Counted from the stretch's first letter, positions 7,533 through 17,490 are shown. The stretch is 45,394 nucleotides of DNA from an uncultured Burkholderiales bacterium (GCA_903838355.1 CAILYC010000015.1:1-45394); one strand, 5' to 3'. Numbers and translations: made by a program. Notes: generated by a model from the letters alone, not told the origin.

Positions 7533-9617
7533 ATGACCCCAGATCCTAAAATAATGGCCAATGCGCTTCGCGCCCTCGCCATGGACGCCGTCCAACAAGC
7601 CAACTCAGGCCACCCCGGTGCCCCCATGGGCATGGCCGACATGGCCCAAGCCTTGTGGCACGATCATCTAAAGCACGCCCCCACAGAGCCCCATTGGCCC
7701 AACCGAGACCGCTTTGTGCTCTCCAATGGTCACGCCTCGATGCTGCTCTACGGTCTGCTGCACCTCACGGGCTACGACTTGCCCTTGAAAGAGCTCCAGA
7801 ACTTTCGCCAACTCCATAGCCGCACGCCGGGCCACCCCGAAGTGGGCATCACCCCAGGTGTTGAAACGACCACCGGTCCTTTGGGTCAAGGCGTGGCCAA
7901 CGCGGTGGGCATGGCATTGGCAGAAAAACTCCTGGCCCACGAATTCAACCGCGATGGCTTTGCCGTGGTCGACCACCACACCTACACATTTTTAGGCGAC
8001 GGCTGTTTGATGGAGGGCGTGAGCCACGAAGTGTGCTCCTTGGCCGGGGCTTGGCACCTGAACAAATTGATCGCCCTCTACGACGACAATGGCATCTCCA
8101 TCGACGGCCAGGTCAAGCCCTGGTTTGCCGACCACACCGCCGAGCGCTTCAAAGCCTATGGATGGCAAGTGCTCGGACCTGTTGATGGCCACAATGCCCA
8201 CGCGGTCTCCCAGGCCATAGCCGCCGCGCGTGACTCCACATCCGCGCCCACCTTGATCATCTGCAAGACCCAGATCGGCAAAGGCAGCCCCAACCGCGCC
8301 AACACGGCCAAGGCCCATGGCGAGCCTTTGGGCGAGGCTGAAATCGAGCTCACCCGAGGCGCTTTGGACTGGCACCACGCCCCGTTTGAGATCCCTCAGG
8401 GTGTTTACGCCATGTGGGATGCCAAAGCCCAGGGTGAGAAAAAACTGGGCGACTGGAAGACCTTGTTTGCGGCCTATTCCAAAGCGCATCCAGCTCTTGC
8501 CAGCAGCTTTGAAGCCCGCATGAAGGGGGACTTGAGCCTCGACCTCAAAGCCCTGTTGGACGCCGCCTTTGCACAAAGCGAAGCCCACGCCAAGCCAGTG
8601 GCGTCTCGCATGGCGAGCAAAATGGCTTTGGAGACCTTCACCCGCGCCATGCCTGAACTCTTGGGTGGCAGCGCTGACCTCACAGGCTCCAACCTCACCC
8701 AAACCGCCTCCCAGCCGTCCTTGCGTTTTGATGCCAACGGCCATGTGCTCGTCACCTCAACGGCTCAGAACTCGGCGACTCAAGACTCGGCGGCTCAACA
8801 CCAGGCTGCTGGCACGTCTTGGCACATCAACTACGGTGTGCGGGAATTTGGCATGGCCTCCATCATGAACGGTGTGGCGCTGCACGGTGGTTTCATCCCC
8901 TATGGCGGCACCTTCCTCACCTTCAGCGACTACAGCCGCAACGCCATACGCATGGCCGCCTTGATGAAATTAAGGGTGGTCCACGTCTTTACCCATGACT
9001 CCATAGGCCTGGGCGAAGACGGTCCAACCCACCAGTCGGTTGAGCAAGCGGCAAGCCTCAGACTCATCCCAGGACTCGATGTGTGGAGACCTTGTGACAC
9101 GAGCGAGACCTTGGTCGCTTGGGGACATGCCCTTCAAAACCAACACCGCACAAGCGCCTTGCTGCTGTCGCGACAAACACTCCCGCACGCGCCCAAAAAG
9201 ACCTTGGCCTCGGTTGAAAAAGGCGGCTATGTCTTGTCCGAGCCCAAGCACGCGGGTCTCAAGACCGACGCCGTGGCGGTCTTGATCGCCACGGGCTCCG
9301 AGGTGGGTTTGGCCCTGGACGCGCAAGCCCTCTTGGCCAAGATCGGGATTGCCACCCGCGTGGTCTCCATGCCCTGCACCCAGGTCTTTGATCGCCAGCC
9401 CCTGTCTTACCGCCAAAAGGTCCTGCCCGCCCATTTGCCCCGCGTGACCGTGGAGATGGGGGTGAGCGACTATTGGTGGAAATATGGTGCGAGTGCGGTG
9501 GTGGGCATCGACACTTTTGGCGAGAGTGCGCCTGCCAGTGTCTTGCTGCCCCTCTTTGGTTTTACCCCTGAAAACGTGGCGCAAACTGTGCAAGCCGTGT
9601 TGCAAAAACACGCTTGA
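7533..9617 (+). CDS. tktA: Transketolase
   Basis: ThDP enzyme moving two-carbon units between sugar phosphates in the pentose phosphate and Calvin cycles. I use the ATG at 7533 (694 aa), because the conserved part begins at ANALRALAMDAVQQANSGHP; a TTG start at 7470 would add 21 poorly conserved residues. Motifs: substrate-binding His in NSGHPGAPMGM, ThDP/metal loop GDGCLMEGVSHE, THDSIGLGEDGPTHQ, and the catalytic Glu in GVREFGMAS. An insertion of about 15 residues (411-425), coded by a degenerate 15-bp tandem repeat, lies just before the NYGVREFGM segment of the pyrimidine domain. gap follows 54 bp downstream. In autotrophs such a pair can be in a cbb operon, but no cbb genes are seen here. 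Confidence 0.96.
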   Translation: MTPDPKIMANALRALAMDAVQQANSGHPGAPMGMADMAQALWHDHLKHAPTEPHWPNRDRFVLSNGHASMLLYGLLHLTGYDLPLKELQNFRQLHSRTPGHPEVGITPGVETTTGPLGQGVANAVGMALAEKLLAHEFNRDGFAVVDHHTYTFLGDGCLMEGVSHEVCSLAGAWHLNKLIALYDDNGISIDGQVKPWFADHTAERFKAYGWQVLGPVDGHNAHAVSQAIAAARDSTSAPTLIICKTQIGKGSPNRANTAKAHGEPLGEAEIELTRGALDWHHAPFEIPQGVYAMWDAKAQGEKKLGDWKTLFAAYSKAHPALASSFEARMKGDLSLDLKALLDAAFAQSEAHAKPVASRMASKMALETFTRAMPELLGGSADLTGSNLTQTASQPSLRFDANGHVLVTSTAQNSATQDSAAQHQAAGTSWHINYGVREFGMASIMNGVALHGGFIPYGGTFLTFSDYSRNAIRMAALMKLRVVHVFTHDSIGLGEDGPTHQSVEQAASLRLIPGLDVWRPCDTSETLVAWGHALQNQHRTSALLLSRQTLPHAPKKTLASVEKGGYVLSEPKHAGLKTDAVAVLIATGSEVGLALDAQALLAKIGIATRVVSMPCTQVFDRQPLSYRQKVLPAHLPRVTVEMGVSDYWWKYGASAVVGIDTFGESAPASVLLPLFGFTPENVAQTVQAVLQKHA
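8763..8807. repeat. 15-bp degenerate tandem repeat inside tktA
   Basis: Three units of 15 bp (8763-8777, 8778-8792, 8793-8807); the first two share 12 of 15 bases and the third is more diverged. The period keeps the frame and encodes Ala/Gln/Ser-rich residues such as QNSATQDSAAQ. Confidence 0.75.
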
Positions 9618-10679
<1,062 letters not shown>

Positions 10680-10684
10680 GGCTG

Positions 10685-10706
10685 AAGGCCGGCAATGTCC
10701 GGCCTT
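10685..10706 (+). terminator. Hairpin after gap
   Basis: Perfect 8-bp stem AAGGCCGG (10685-10692) / CCGGCCTT (10699-10706) with a 6-base loop, starting 6 bases after the gap stop. There is no T-run after it, so it may act as a Rho-assisted terminator or a transcript-stabilising end. Confidence 0.5.
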
Positions 10707-10728
10707 GGATCCTCACACTGTAGACCTC

Positions 10729-10756
10729 TCACCCCTCACCGATCACCCCTCACCCC
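10729..10756. repeat. 7-bp tandem array between gap and glcE
   Basis: Four heptamers: TCACCCC, TCACCGA, TCACCCC, TCACCCC. It lies in the noncoding spacer just upstream of the glcE start. Confidence 0.8.
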
Positions 10757-10775
10757 TCAAGCGCTGTACACCACC

Positions 10776-12029
10776 ATGGCCCCCACTCACCACCCCCCCG
10801 TGGCCTTGCAGGCGTGGCAAGAGCGCATTCTTCAAGCCCACCGCCAAGGCAAGACACTGAGCCTCAGGGGTATGGGGAGCAAAGATTTTTTCACCCACCC
10901 AAGACTGCGCACTGGCACCGCCCCTCTCAGCACGGAGGGCCTGGGGCAAGCCATTGAGCACGAGCCCAGTGAGCTTTTTGTGCGCGTGCAAGCCGGTGCG
11001 CGTTTGTCCCAGGTACAAGCGGTCTTGGACCAGGCTGGACAATGCTTGGCGTTTGAACCCCCGAGTTTTTTTCCCACCGACCTGGCCTCGGACAACCCGC
11101 ACGATGCCACGGTGGGCGGCATGGTGGCCAGTGGGCTGTCGGGCCCCGCGCGCGTGAGCTCAGGGTCCTTGCGAGACCACGTGCTCGGGGTCAGTCTCAT
11201 CAACGGGCGCGCTGAGTACTTGCAGTTTGGCGGGCAGGTGATGAAAAATGTCGCCGGCTACGACGTTTCTCGCTTGCTGTGTGGCTCATGGGGGATGCTT
11301 GGCTTGATCACCGAGGTCACCTTCAAAGTGCTGCCCTGTGCCCCGTGTGAGGAGAGCCTTCAAGTGCGCATGAGCGGCCCCCAAGCGCTGTCCAAGCTGG
11401 CGTCTTGGGCCACCCGGGCCTGGCCACTCAACGCCAGTGTTTGGGCGCCTTCGCAAGATGACGATGAGCACGCCTCTCAGGCCCCTGGCCTGCTCACCTT
11501 GCGGTTTCGGGGCGCCATGGCCTCGGTCAAGGCAAGCCTTGAGAGCTTGCACGCCGAGTTCAGGCGTTTGGGGTTGACAGCACTGACCTTGAGCGCCATC
11601 GAGGCCTCTTCTTATTGGAACAGCGTCAAAGACCAACAACATGGGTTTTTTCGCGACTCTTGCTGCGCAGGGACCCAGTCCGAGGTTGACGCGTCAGAGC
11701 GCTTGCTGTGGCGCTTGAGTTTGCCCTTGAGCGAGCAGCACCAAGGCCAGCCCTTGCCCTCGATGGGCCCCGCCTTCATCGAGTGGCACGGTGCATTGCG
11801 CTGGTTTTGGGCCCCCATTGGCGAGACAGAAACTTTGCAACTCGAGGCCAGCCGCATGGGGGCGCAACTGACACTTTGGCGACCCGCCCCCGATGTTGCG
11901 CCAGAGCGGCTGGGGCCCCTGACACCCTTTTTGCGTCCCCCCTTGTCGGCGGCCAGCGTCAAACTTCACCGCCAAATCCAACTCGCTTTTGATCCCAAAG
12001 GGGTGTTCAACAATGGCTGCCTGTTTTAA
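10776..12029 (+). CDS. glcE: Glycolate oxidase FAD-binding subunit GlcE
   Basis: Second FAD-type subunit of glycolate oxidase, which with GlcD and GlcF turns glycolate into glyoxylate and feeds electrons to the quinone pool. The 417-aa protein has the FAD-binding type 4 (PF01565-like) segment with DATVGGMVASGLSGPARVSSG, LRDHVLGV and VMKNVAGYDVSRLLCGSWG, followed by a variable C-terminal domain. I start at the ATG at 10776; a longer frame from 10695 would translate the heptamer array. No clear SD is present. glcF follows 55 bp downstream. The catalytic glcD is not in the window, since gap is the gene upstream. Confidence 0.92.
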   Translation: MAPTHHPPVALQAWQERILQAHRQGKTLSLRGMGSKDFFTHPRLRTGTAPLSTEGLGQAIEHEPSELFVRVQAGARLSQVQAVLDQAGQCLAFEPPSFFPTDLASDNPHDATVGGMVASGLSGPARVSSGSLRDHVLGVSLINGRAEYLQFGGQVMKNVAGYDVSRLLCGSWGMLGLITEVTFKVLPCAPCEESLQVRMSGPQALSKLASWATRAWPLNASVWAPSQDDDEHASQAPGLLTLRFRGAMASVKASLESLHAEFRRLGLTALTLSAIEASSYWNSVKDQQHGFFRDSCCAGTQSEVDASERLLWRLSLPLSEQHQGQPLPSMGPAFIEWHGALRWFWAPIGETETLQLEASRMGAQLTLWRPAPDVAPERLGPLTPFLRPPLSAASVKLHRQIQLAFDPKGVFNNGCLF

Positions 12030-12084
12030 GATGGCGCACGCTCTCCCCCAGGCCTTGACCCGTTGACGCATCCATTGCCCTTTT

Positions 12085-13344
12085 ATGCAAACCACCCTCG
12101 CCACCCACTATGAAGACTCCTTGACGGCCAAACTTGGGCAAGACCTTCTGCGCCAATGCGTGCATTGTGGTTTTTGCACGGCGACTTGCCCGACCTATCA
12201 ACTCTTGGGAGACGAGCTCGATGGCCCGCGTGGGCGCATCTACCTGATTCGCGAGGTTCTCCAAGGCGAGAAGCCCACGCGCAGCACCCAAGAACACCTG
12301 GACCGGTGCCTGACTTGTCGCAGTTGCGAGAGCACTTGCCCGAGTGGCGTGCAATATGGACATTTGCTTGACGTGGGTCGCGCCTTGGTCGACGAGCAAG
12401 TCCCTCGCCCATGGCTCGAGCGTGGGCTGCGAGGGCTTTTGGTCCACTTCCTCACGTCTCCCCTCTTTGCCCCCGCCTACCGACTCGCCCAATGGATTCG
12501 GCCGGTGTTGCCCCAGTCCATTAAAGCCAAAGTGCTGGCGCGCCAAGCCCAACCCAAGCACACGTCACTGCCCCGCATCCAGGACTCCCCCTTGGCCGGG
12601 CAACGGGTCTTGCTCTTGGAGGGTTGTGTGCAACCCACCCTGCGCCCCAACATCAATGGTGCCACCCGGCGCGTTCTCCGTGCTCTGGGGATGGAGGTGA
12701 TCACGCCGCAAGACGCTGGCTGCTGCGCCGCTCTCGCCCAGCATCTCGGTCACCTCGAGCGCGCCCAGGCCCAAATGCGTCTGAACATTGACGCCTGGTG
12801 GCCCCATGTTGAAGCTGGGGTCAAGACCTTGCTCAGCAACGCCTCGGGCTGTGGTGTCATGGTCAAAGACTATGGCCATGTCTTGAAGGACGACCCGGTT
12901 TATGCGGGCAAAGCACGTAGGGTCAGTGCCCTGTGCAAAGATTTGAGCGAACTCTTGCCCGAATGGGTCCCTCACCTGAGGCCACAACTTCGCCAGGGAA
13001 AGACACAGGGCCTGGGCGCCATGGTGTTTCACCCGCCTTGCACTTTGCAGCATGGTCAAAAACTCCCCTCGCTGGTCGAGCCCGCCTTGAAAGACCTGGG
13101 GTTCAACCTCACCCCAGCCCCACAGGATGCGCACCTGTGCTGTGGCTCAGCGGGTACTTACTCGGTGCTCCAACCCGTGCTCTCTCAAGCCCTGCAAAAA
13201 CGAAAACTCCAGCACTTGATGGCCCAAGCACCGGCGCAAATCTTATCGGCCAATATTGGCTGCATTGCCCATTTGCAAGAAAAAAGCACCGTCCCCGTCA
13301 AGCATTGGATTGAAGCTTTGGACGAGGCCTTGGCGGCACCCTAG
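12085..13344 (+). CDS. glcF: Glycolate oxidase iron-sulfur subunit GlcF
   Basis: Electron-transfer subunit of glycolate oxidase, at the inner face of the membrane. The 419-aa protein has two 4Fe-4S clusters near the N-terminus, each with the CxxCxxCxxxCP pattern (CVHCGFCTATCP, then CLTCRSCESTCP), and two cysteine-rich CCG-type domains (GCCAALAQH at about 212-220 and CCGSAGTY at about 352-359) as in heterodisulfide-reductase-like proteins. All ligand cysteines are present. It follows glcE by 55 bp and is surely co-transcribed with it. Confidence 0.94.
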   Translation: MQTTLATHYEDSLTAKLGQDLLRQCVHCGFCTATCPTYQLLGDELDGPRGRIYLIREVLQGEKPTRSTQEHLDRCLTCRSCESTCPSGVQYGHLLDVGRALVDEQVPRPWLERGLRGLLVHFLTSPLFAPAYRLAQWIRPVLPQSIKAKVLARQAQPKHTSLPRIQDSPLAGQRVLLLEGCVQPTLRPNINGATRRVLRALGMEVITPQDAGCCAALAQHLGHLERAQAQMRLNIDAWWPHVEAGVKTLLSNASGCGVMVKDYGHVLKDDPVYAGKARRVSALCKDLSELLPEWVPHLRPQLRQGKTQGLGAMVFHPPCTLQHGQKLPSLVEPALKDLGFNLTPAPQDAHLCCGSAGTYSVLQPVLSQALQKRKLQHLMAQAPAQILSANIGCIAHLQEKSTVPVKHWIEALDEALAAP

Positions 13345-13379
13345 CCTTCGACCCGCTTCAACCCTGCAAAAGGCCAGTG

Positions 13380-13427
13380 CTTGGCACTTGGCACTTGTCT
13401 TTTTCTCTTGTCTCTTGTCTCTTGGGG
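13380..13427. repeat. 7-bp tandem array after glcF
   Basis: Heptamers CTTGGCA (x2), CTTGTCT, an interrupting 6-mer, CTTGTCT (x2) and CTTGGGG, between the convergent glcF and glutathione peroxidase genes. Confidence 0.8.
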
Positions 13428-13464
13428 CTACCGGGCTAGCGGGCGTTGAAGTGACCGCGTTTTT

Positions 13465-13956
13465 TCACTCGGCCACCAGGGCCGCTTCAATGTCTTTTTT
13501 CAAGGAAGCGGGGGTGTCTTGGGGCGCGTAGCGAGCCAGCACTTGTTCCTGGCGAGAGATCAAAAATTTGGTGAAGTTCCACTTGATCGCTTCGGTACCG
13601 AGCAAGCCCTTGGCTTCTTTTTTAAGCCATTGGTAAAAAGGGTGGGCGTTGACGCCGTTGACCTCGACCTTGCCCATCATGGGGAAGGTCACCCCGTATT
13701 GTGTTTCACAAAAACTGGCAATTTGCTCGGCGCTGCCCGGGTCTTGCGCGCCAAATTGATTGCAAGGAAACCCCAGAATCACCAAACCGCGATCGGCAAA
13801 CTCCTCGTGCAGGGCCTGCAATCCTTTGAACTGCGGGGTAAAACCACAAGCGCTGGCGGTGTTGACCACCAAGACAACACGACCGGCCAAAGTAGCCGGG
13901 TCCAGTGTTGGCCCTTGGAGGGTTTGCAGCTTAAAACCATTGAAAATATTGGCCAT
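13465..13956 (-). CDS. Glutathione peroxidase family thiol peroxidase
   Basis: Reduces hydrogen peroxide or lipid hydroperoxides with thiols. The 163-aa protein has the catalytic triad in its three motifs: Cys37 in NTASACGFTPQ, Gln67 in FPCNQFGAQDPG, and Trp126 in IKWNFTKFLI. The active residue is Cys, as in most bacterial members (BtuE-like), which often use thioredoxin instead of glutathione. A strong SD (AAGGAGG) lies just before the ATG. It is a single-gene unit; lplT lies 60 bp beyond its start in the reverse reading, on the same strand upstream. Confidence 0.94.
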   Translation of the reverse strand: MANIFNGFKLQTLQGPTLDPATLAGRVVLVVNTASACGFTPQFKGLQALHEEFADRGLVILGFPCNQFGAQDPGSAEQIASFCETQYGVTFPMMGKVEVNGVNAHPFYQWLKKEAKGLLGTEAIKWNFTKFLISRQEQVLARYAPQDTPASLKKDIEAALVAE

Positions 13957-14016
13957 GTTCTTTTTCCCTCCTTGAATACAAACGAATCACCCTCTACAAA
14001 GTCTTTGACCCTTTGC

Positions 14017-15327
14017 TCAATGGTCTATCGCGTCGTGTTCACCGGTGTCGGCCAACAGTTGCGCCACCTCCTCGGGAAACCGCGCCAAATTGGACTCGTG
14101 CCAACGCTTGATCCACCACATCATCAAGGCCACCAAGGTCCCAAATCCCGACAAGGCTTCAAAAGCGTTGAGGCCGAGTCCCGTGAGCAAGGCGTAGCCA
14201 CCCCCGAGCGCCAAAATACAGGCTTGCTCATTGAAGTTTTGCACGGCAATGGATCGCCCACCCCCCATCAAGACCGCCCCTCGGTGCTGCAAGAGGGCAT
14301 TCATGGGGACCACCATAAAGCCCCCAAGTCCCCCCAAAAGCACCAAAAAAGGAGCGACGATCCAGACGTCTCGAATCATGTTCATGCCCACCACCATGAG
14401 GCCCATGGCAATCCCCAGCGGAATGACCCGGGTGGCTTGGTTGAGTTTCATTTTGACGGCAGCGAGCACCGCACCCATGGCAGTGCCAACCGCCACGACC
14501 CCCACCAAACTGGAGGCTTGGCTGGTGCTGTAACTGAGCGCTGCGGCCCCCCAGGCCAAAACAATGTAGCGCAAATTGCCACTCACTCCCCAAAACAGCG
14601 TCGTGGTCGAGAGCGAAATTTGGCCCAGCTTGTCGCGCCAGAGAAGGCGGTTGCAAGCGATGAAATCGGGCGCCAAAGACCACAAGTTTTGAAGACGATT
14701 TTTTTCGGGGTCGTGGGGCAAGGGGCGAAGAGCCACATGGGTCACAGGGATCAAGGTGTTGAGCCAAGCGGCCACGCCATACAGCAGCACAATGACGACC
14801 ACGGCCGCTTGCGCTGGCGTGTTCAAGCCGGTATCAATCCAGGGCAGATCCCAACTCAAGAGCCAAGACGACATGTTGTCCGCCAAGAGTTGGCCCCCGA
14901 GCATGACCCCCAAAATAATGGACGCTATGGTCAAGCCTTCAATCCAACCATTGGCCTTGACCAATTGGGACGGGGGCAAGAGCTCGGTCAAGATGCCGTA
15001 TTTGGCCGGCGAATAGGCCGCCGCCCCCAAACCCACGACCGCGTAGGCCAACAGGGGCTGCAGACCAAACAGCATCAAAAAGCAGCCCACCACCTTGATG
15101 GCATTGCTGCTGAACATCACCTCGCCCTTGGGCCTCGCGTCGGCATAGGCCCCCACAAAGGGCGCGAGCACCACATAAAAGAGGGCAAACATGGGCACCA
15201 AGGCTGCCGGCTGCCACGCGGGGCAAGCCCGGGTTTTGAGGAGCTCTACGGCCGCCACAAACAAGGCATTGTCGGCCAAAGAGCTGACAAACTGAGCCAC
15301 CATGATGGTGTAGAACCCGCGTTTCAT
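14017..15327 (-). CDS. lplT: Lysophospholipid transporter (MFS)
   Basis: Inner-membrane flippase that brings lysophospholipids (mainly lyso-PE) from the periplasmic leaflet inward for re-acylation. The 436-aa protein has about 12 hydrophobic segments and the LplT signature near the start (MVAQFVSSLADNALFVAA) plus SPAKYGILTELLP at about residue 111. The acyltransferase partner Aas is not fused to it and not in the window. The gene is divergent from alr, an order common in Burkholderiales. Confidence 0.92.
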   Translation of the reverse strand: MKRGFYTIMVAQFVSSLADNALFVAAVELLKTRACPAWQPAALVPMFALFYVVLAPFVGAYADARPKGEVMFSSNAIKVVGCFLMLFGLQPLLAYAVVGLGAAAYSPAKYGILTELLPPSQLVKANGWIEGLTIASIILGVMLGGQLLADNMSSWLLSWDLPWIDTGLNTPAQAAVVVIVLLYGVAAWLNTLIPVTHVALRPLPHDPEKNRLQNLWSLAPDFIACNRLLWRDKLGQISLSTTTLFWGVSGNLRYIVLAWGAAALSYSTSQASSLVGVVAVGTAMGAVLAAVKMKLNQATRVIPLGIAMGLMVVGMNMIRDVWIVAPFLVLLGGLGGFMVVPMNALLQHRGAVLMGGGRSIAVQNFNEQACILALGGGYALLTGLGLNAFEALSGFGTLVALMMWWIKRWHESNLARFPEEVAQLLADTGEHDAIDH

Positions 15328-15511
15328 CGCGCGCGCCTCAAGGCATGGACAAACATCCTCATGCCAGATTCAACGGTGTGCTGTTGAAAAAAATTGAAGT
15401 CTCCAACGCATTTTCTTTCTTAGAATGCTTCATGCGAAGCCTTGACGGCCCAGTCCTCGGTTATAACACGATACAACGTTCAGTCCCCATGGGCTTATTT
15501 AATTTCCCCGC
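15328..15511. promoter_or_regulatory. Divergent lplT/alr promoter region
   Basis: Holds the promoters for both genes. TTGACG (15442-15447) and TATAAC (15462-15467) are seen in the alr direction, but only 14 bp apart, shorter than normal. A small perfect hairpin GCTTC-ATGC-GAAGC lies at 15427-15440. Confidence 0.35.
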
Positions 15512-16651
15512 ATGACCAGACCTATCCAAGCCTTGGTGCACAGCGCTGCGCTCAAGCACAATTTAGCCCGCATCAAGACCTTGTGTGCGTCCACCCAAAT
15601 CTTGGCCGTGGTCAAAGCCAATGCCTATGGCCACGGGATCGAGCGAGTATACGAGGGTCTGAGAGGCGCCGATGGCTTTGGTGTGCTTGAAGTGGGTGAA
15701 GCGCAACGCTTGCGCGATTTGGGCTGGCGTGGCCCCATTTTGTTGCTCGAGGGGGTCTTTGACCCGCGCGAGCTCGAGGAGTGCTCTCGCCTCAAACTCT
15801 GGCACACCGTGCACTGCCAAGCCCAAATCGATTGGCTCACGCGCCACAAAACCCATGAGCCGCACCGGGTGTTTCTCAAAATGAATTCCGGCATGAACCG
15901 CTTGGGCTTCAGCCCAGAGAGCTTCAAGAGTGCCTTTACCCGTTTGGACGCTTGCCCGCAAGTGGGAGAGGTCTCCGTGATGACCCATTTCAGCGATGCC
16001 GATCGTGTGGGGGGCGTTCAAACCCAGTTGGATGTTTTTCTCTCCCATGCCAGTGACCTTGGGGGGGAGATCAGTTTGTGCAACAGTGCTGCGGCTTTGC
16101 TCCAGCCCACTCGCTTGGGTCTGCGCCAAGACTGGGTGCGCTTGGGGATTGCGCTTTATGGTGGCGCGGTCAACGCGCCCGAAGAAAGTGCCCATTCGTG
16201 GGGCTTGCAGCCCACCCTCACCTTGAGGAGTGAGATCATTGCCTTGCAGCACGTGCGCGCGGGTCAAAGTGTCGGTTACGGCTCCACCTTCACGGCCGAG
16301 CGTGACACCCGCATCGGCATTGTCGCTTGTGGCTACGCCGATGGCTACCCACGCCACGCCGAGAGCGGCACGCCTGTCTTGGTGCAGGGTCTTCGCACCC
16401 GAACGCTTGGGCGCGTGAGCATGGACATGCTGGCGGTGGATTTGGAGTGTTTGTTCGACACAGGACAAGCGCAAGAGGCCCCCATCGGCATGGGCTCTGA
16501 GGTGACACTTTGGGGCGAATCGAGCAGTGGAGCACGCTTAGAAATTGATGAGGTGGCTCACTGTGCGGGCACCTTATCCTATGAGCTCATGTGTGGACTC
16601 AGCACCCGAGTGCCCATCCGCTTGGTGGACCACGATGACGCACCTGCTTGA
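15512..16651 (+). CDS. alr: Alanine racemase
   Basis: PLP enzyme making D-alanine for peptidoglycan. The 379-aa protein has the PLP Lys35 in AVVKANAYGHG and the second catalytic base Tyr256 in SVGYGSTF, plus the C-terminal beta-domain motif GRVSMDMLAVDL that contributes Met and Asp to the active site. Length is typical. It is probably the biosynthetic enzyme, since no catabolic dadA is next to it. It is divergent from lplT. Confidence 0.97.
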   Translation: MTRPIQALVHSAALKHNLARIKTLCASTQILAVVKANAYGHGIERVYEGLRGADGFGVLEVGEAQRLRDLGWRGPILLLEGVFDPRELEECSRLKLWHTVHCQAQIDWLTRHKTHEPHRVFLKMNSGMNRLGFSPESFKSAFTRLDACPQVGEVSVMTHFSDADRVGGVQTQLDVFLSHASDLGGEISLCNSAAALLQPTRLGLRQDWVRLGIALYGGAVNAPEESAHSWGLQPTLTLRSEIIALQHVRAGQSVGYGSTFTAERDTRIGIVACGYADGYPRHAESGTPVLVQGLRTRTLGRVSMDMLAVDLECLFDTGQAQEAPIGMGSEVTLWGESSSGARLEIDEVAHCAGTLSYELMCGLSTRVPIRLVDHDDAPA

Positions 16652-16710
16652 GTTTGACGGCAGTAGGCGTCGCCTTTGAGGCAGGATCAGGGCGCTGGAG
16701 AGACTCCAAT

Positions 16711-17490
16711 TCAAGCGGCTTTAAAGCGTTGGGCCAAGGCCGAGGTTTGGCGTGCAAACATGATGTGATCGGTGCCCACGGCCATGAACACCCCTCCTTT
16801 GCCCAAATAATGCCTGGACAAGGCCTCATCCAGGGTCAAAAAGCCTGGGGCTTTGCCTGCTTTGATAATTTTTGCAAACGCCTCTTCAATGGCTGCGCGC
16901 ACTTGGGGGTGGTCTTGCTGGCCCACAAACCCCAAAGAGGCGGACAAATCCGACGGCCCAATGAAGACCCCATGCACGCCCTCGACGGCGGCAATGGCTT
17001 CGATGTTGTCCAAGCCGCGCTGGGTTTCGACTTGCACCAAGAGGCAGATTTGATCATTGGCCTCGAGGCCGTGATGGGCCAAACGCCCCCAGCGCGAGCC
17101 GCGCGCTCCTCCCATGCCACGCTGGCCCAAGGGTGGGTACAAAGTGGCTTGGACCAAATCGCGGGCTTGCTCTGGCGTCTCGACCATGGGCACGAGCAAG
17201 GTTTGTAGGCCCAAATCCAAATATTGTTTGATCAAAGCGACCCCCACGTGTCCATGCCCAACCGGTATCCGGGCCACGGGGTGGGTTTGAGGATAGGCGG
17301 CAATGGCTTGGAGTTGCGCCAAGATGCTTTGAAGATCGTTGGGGGAATGCTCCCCATCGATCAAAAGCCAATCGAAGCCCGCGCCCGCACAGATTTCTGC
17401 CGTGACCGGATTGGCCAGTCCCATCCAAAAGCCAATTTGAGGGCGTTTTTGTTGGAGGGCGACTTTGAAAGAATTGATGGGTGTTTGCAT
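16711..17490 (-). CDS. HpcH/HpaI-family class II pyruvate aldolase
   Basis: Metal-dependent aldolase that cleaves 4-hydroxy-2-oxo acids to pyruvate (or glyoxylate) and an aldehyde. The 259-aa protein has the family pattern: WLLIDGEHSPND with the catalytic His, VARIPVG with the pyruvate-binding Arg, LLVPMVETPEQA, the metal-binding Glu in VQVETQRGL and Asp in GPSDLSASLG. The ATG at 17490 starts the conserved part; the frame could extend to 17592, but the added residues look noncoding. The exact substrate (4-hydroxy-2-oxoheptanedioate, 2-keto-3-deoxy sugar acids or other) cannot be decided. Confidence 0.88.
   Translation of the reverse strand: MQTPINSFKVALQQKRPQIGFWMGLANPVTAEICAGAGFDWLLIDGEHSPNDLQSILAQLQAIAAYPQTHPVARIPVGHGHVGVALIKQYLDLGLQTLLVPMVETPEQARDLVQATLYPPLGQRGMGGARGSRWGRLAHHGLEANDQICLLVQVETQRGLDNIEAIAAVEGVHGVFIGPSDLSASLGFVGQQDHPQVRAAIEEAFAKIIKAGKAPGFLTLDEALSRHYLGKGGVFMAVGTDHIMFARQTSALAQRFKAA

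Noticed and set aside
13519..15387. 622-codon open frame on the plus strand
   Set aside because: Antisense shadow of the glutathione peroxidase and lplT genes, with His/Gln-rich low-complexity content.
15442..15467. TTGACG / TATAAC pair as the alr promoter
   Set aside because: The spacing is 14 bp, too short for a usual sigma70 promoter; kept only as a note in the spacer entry.
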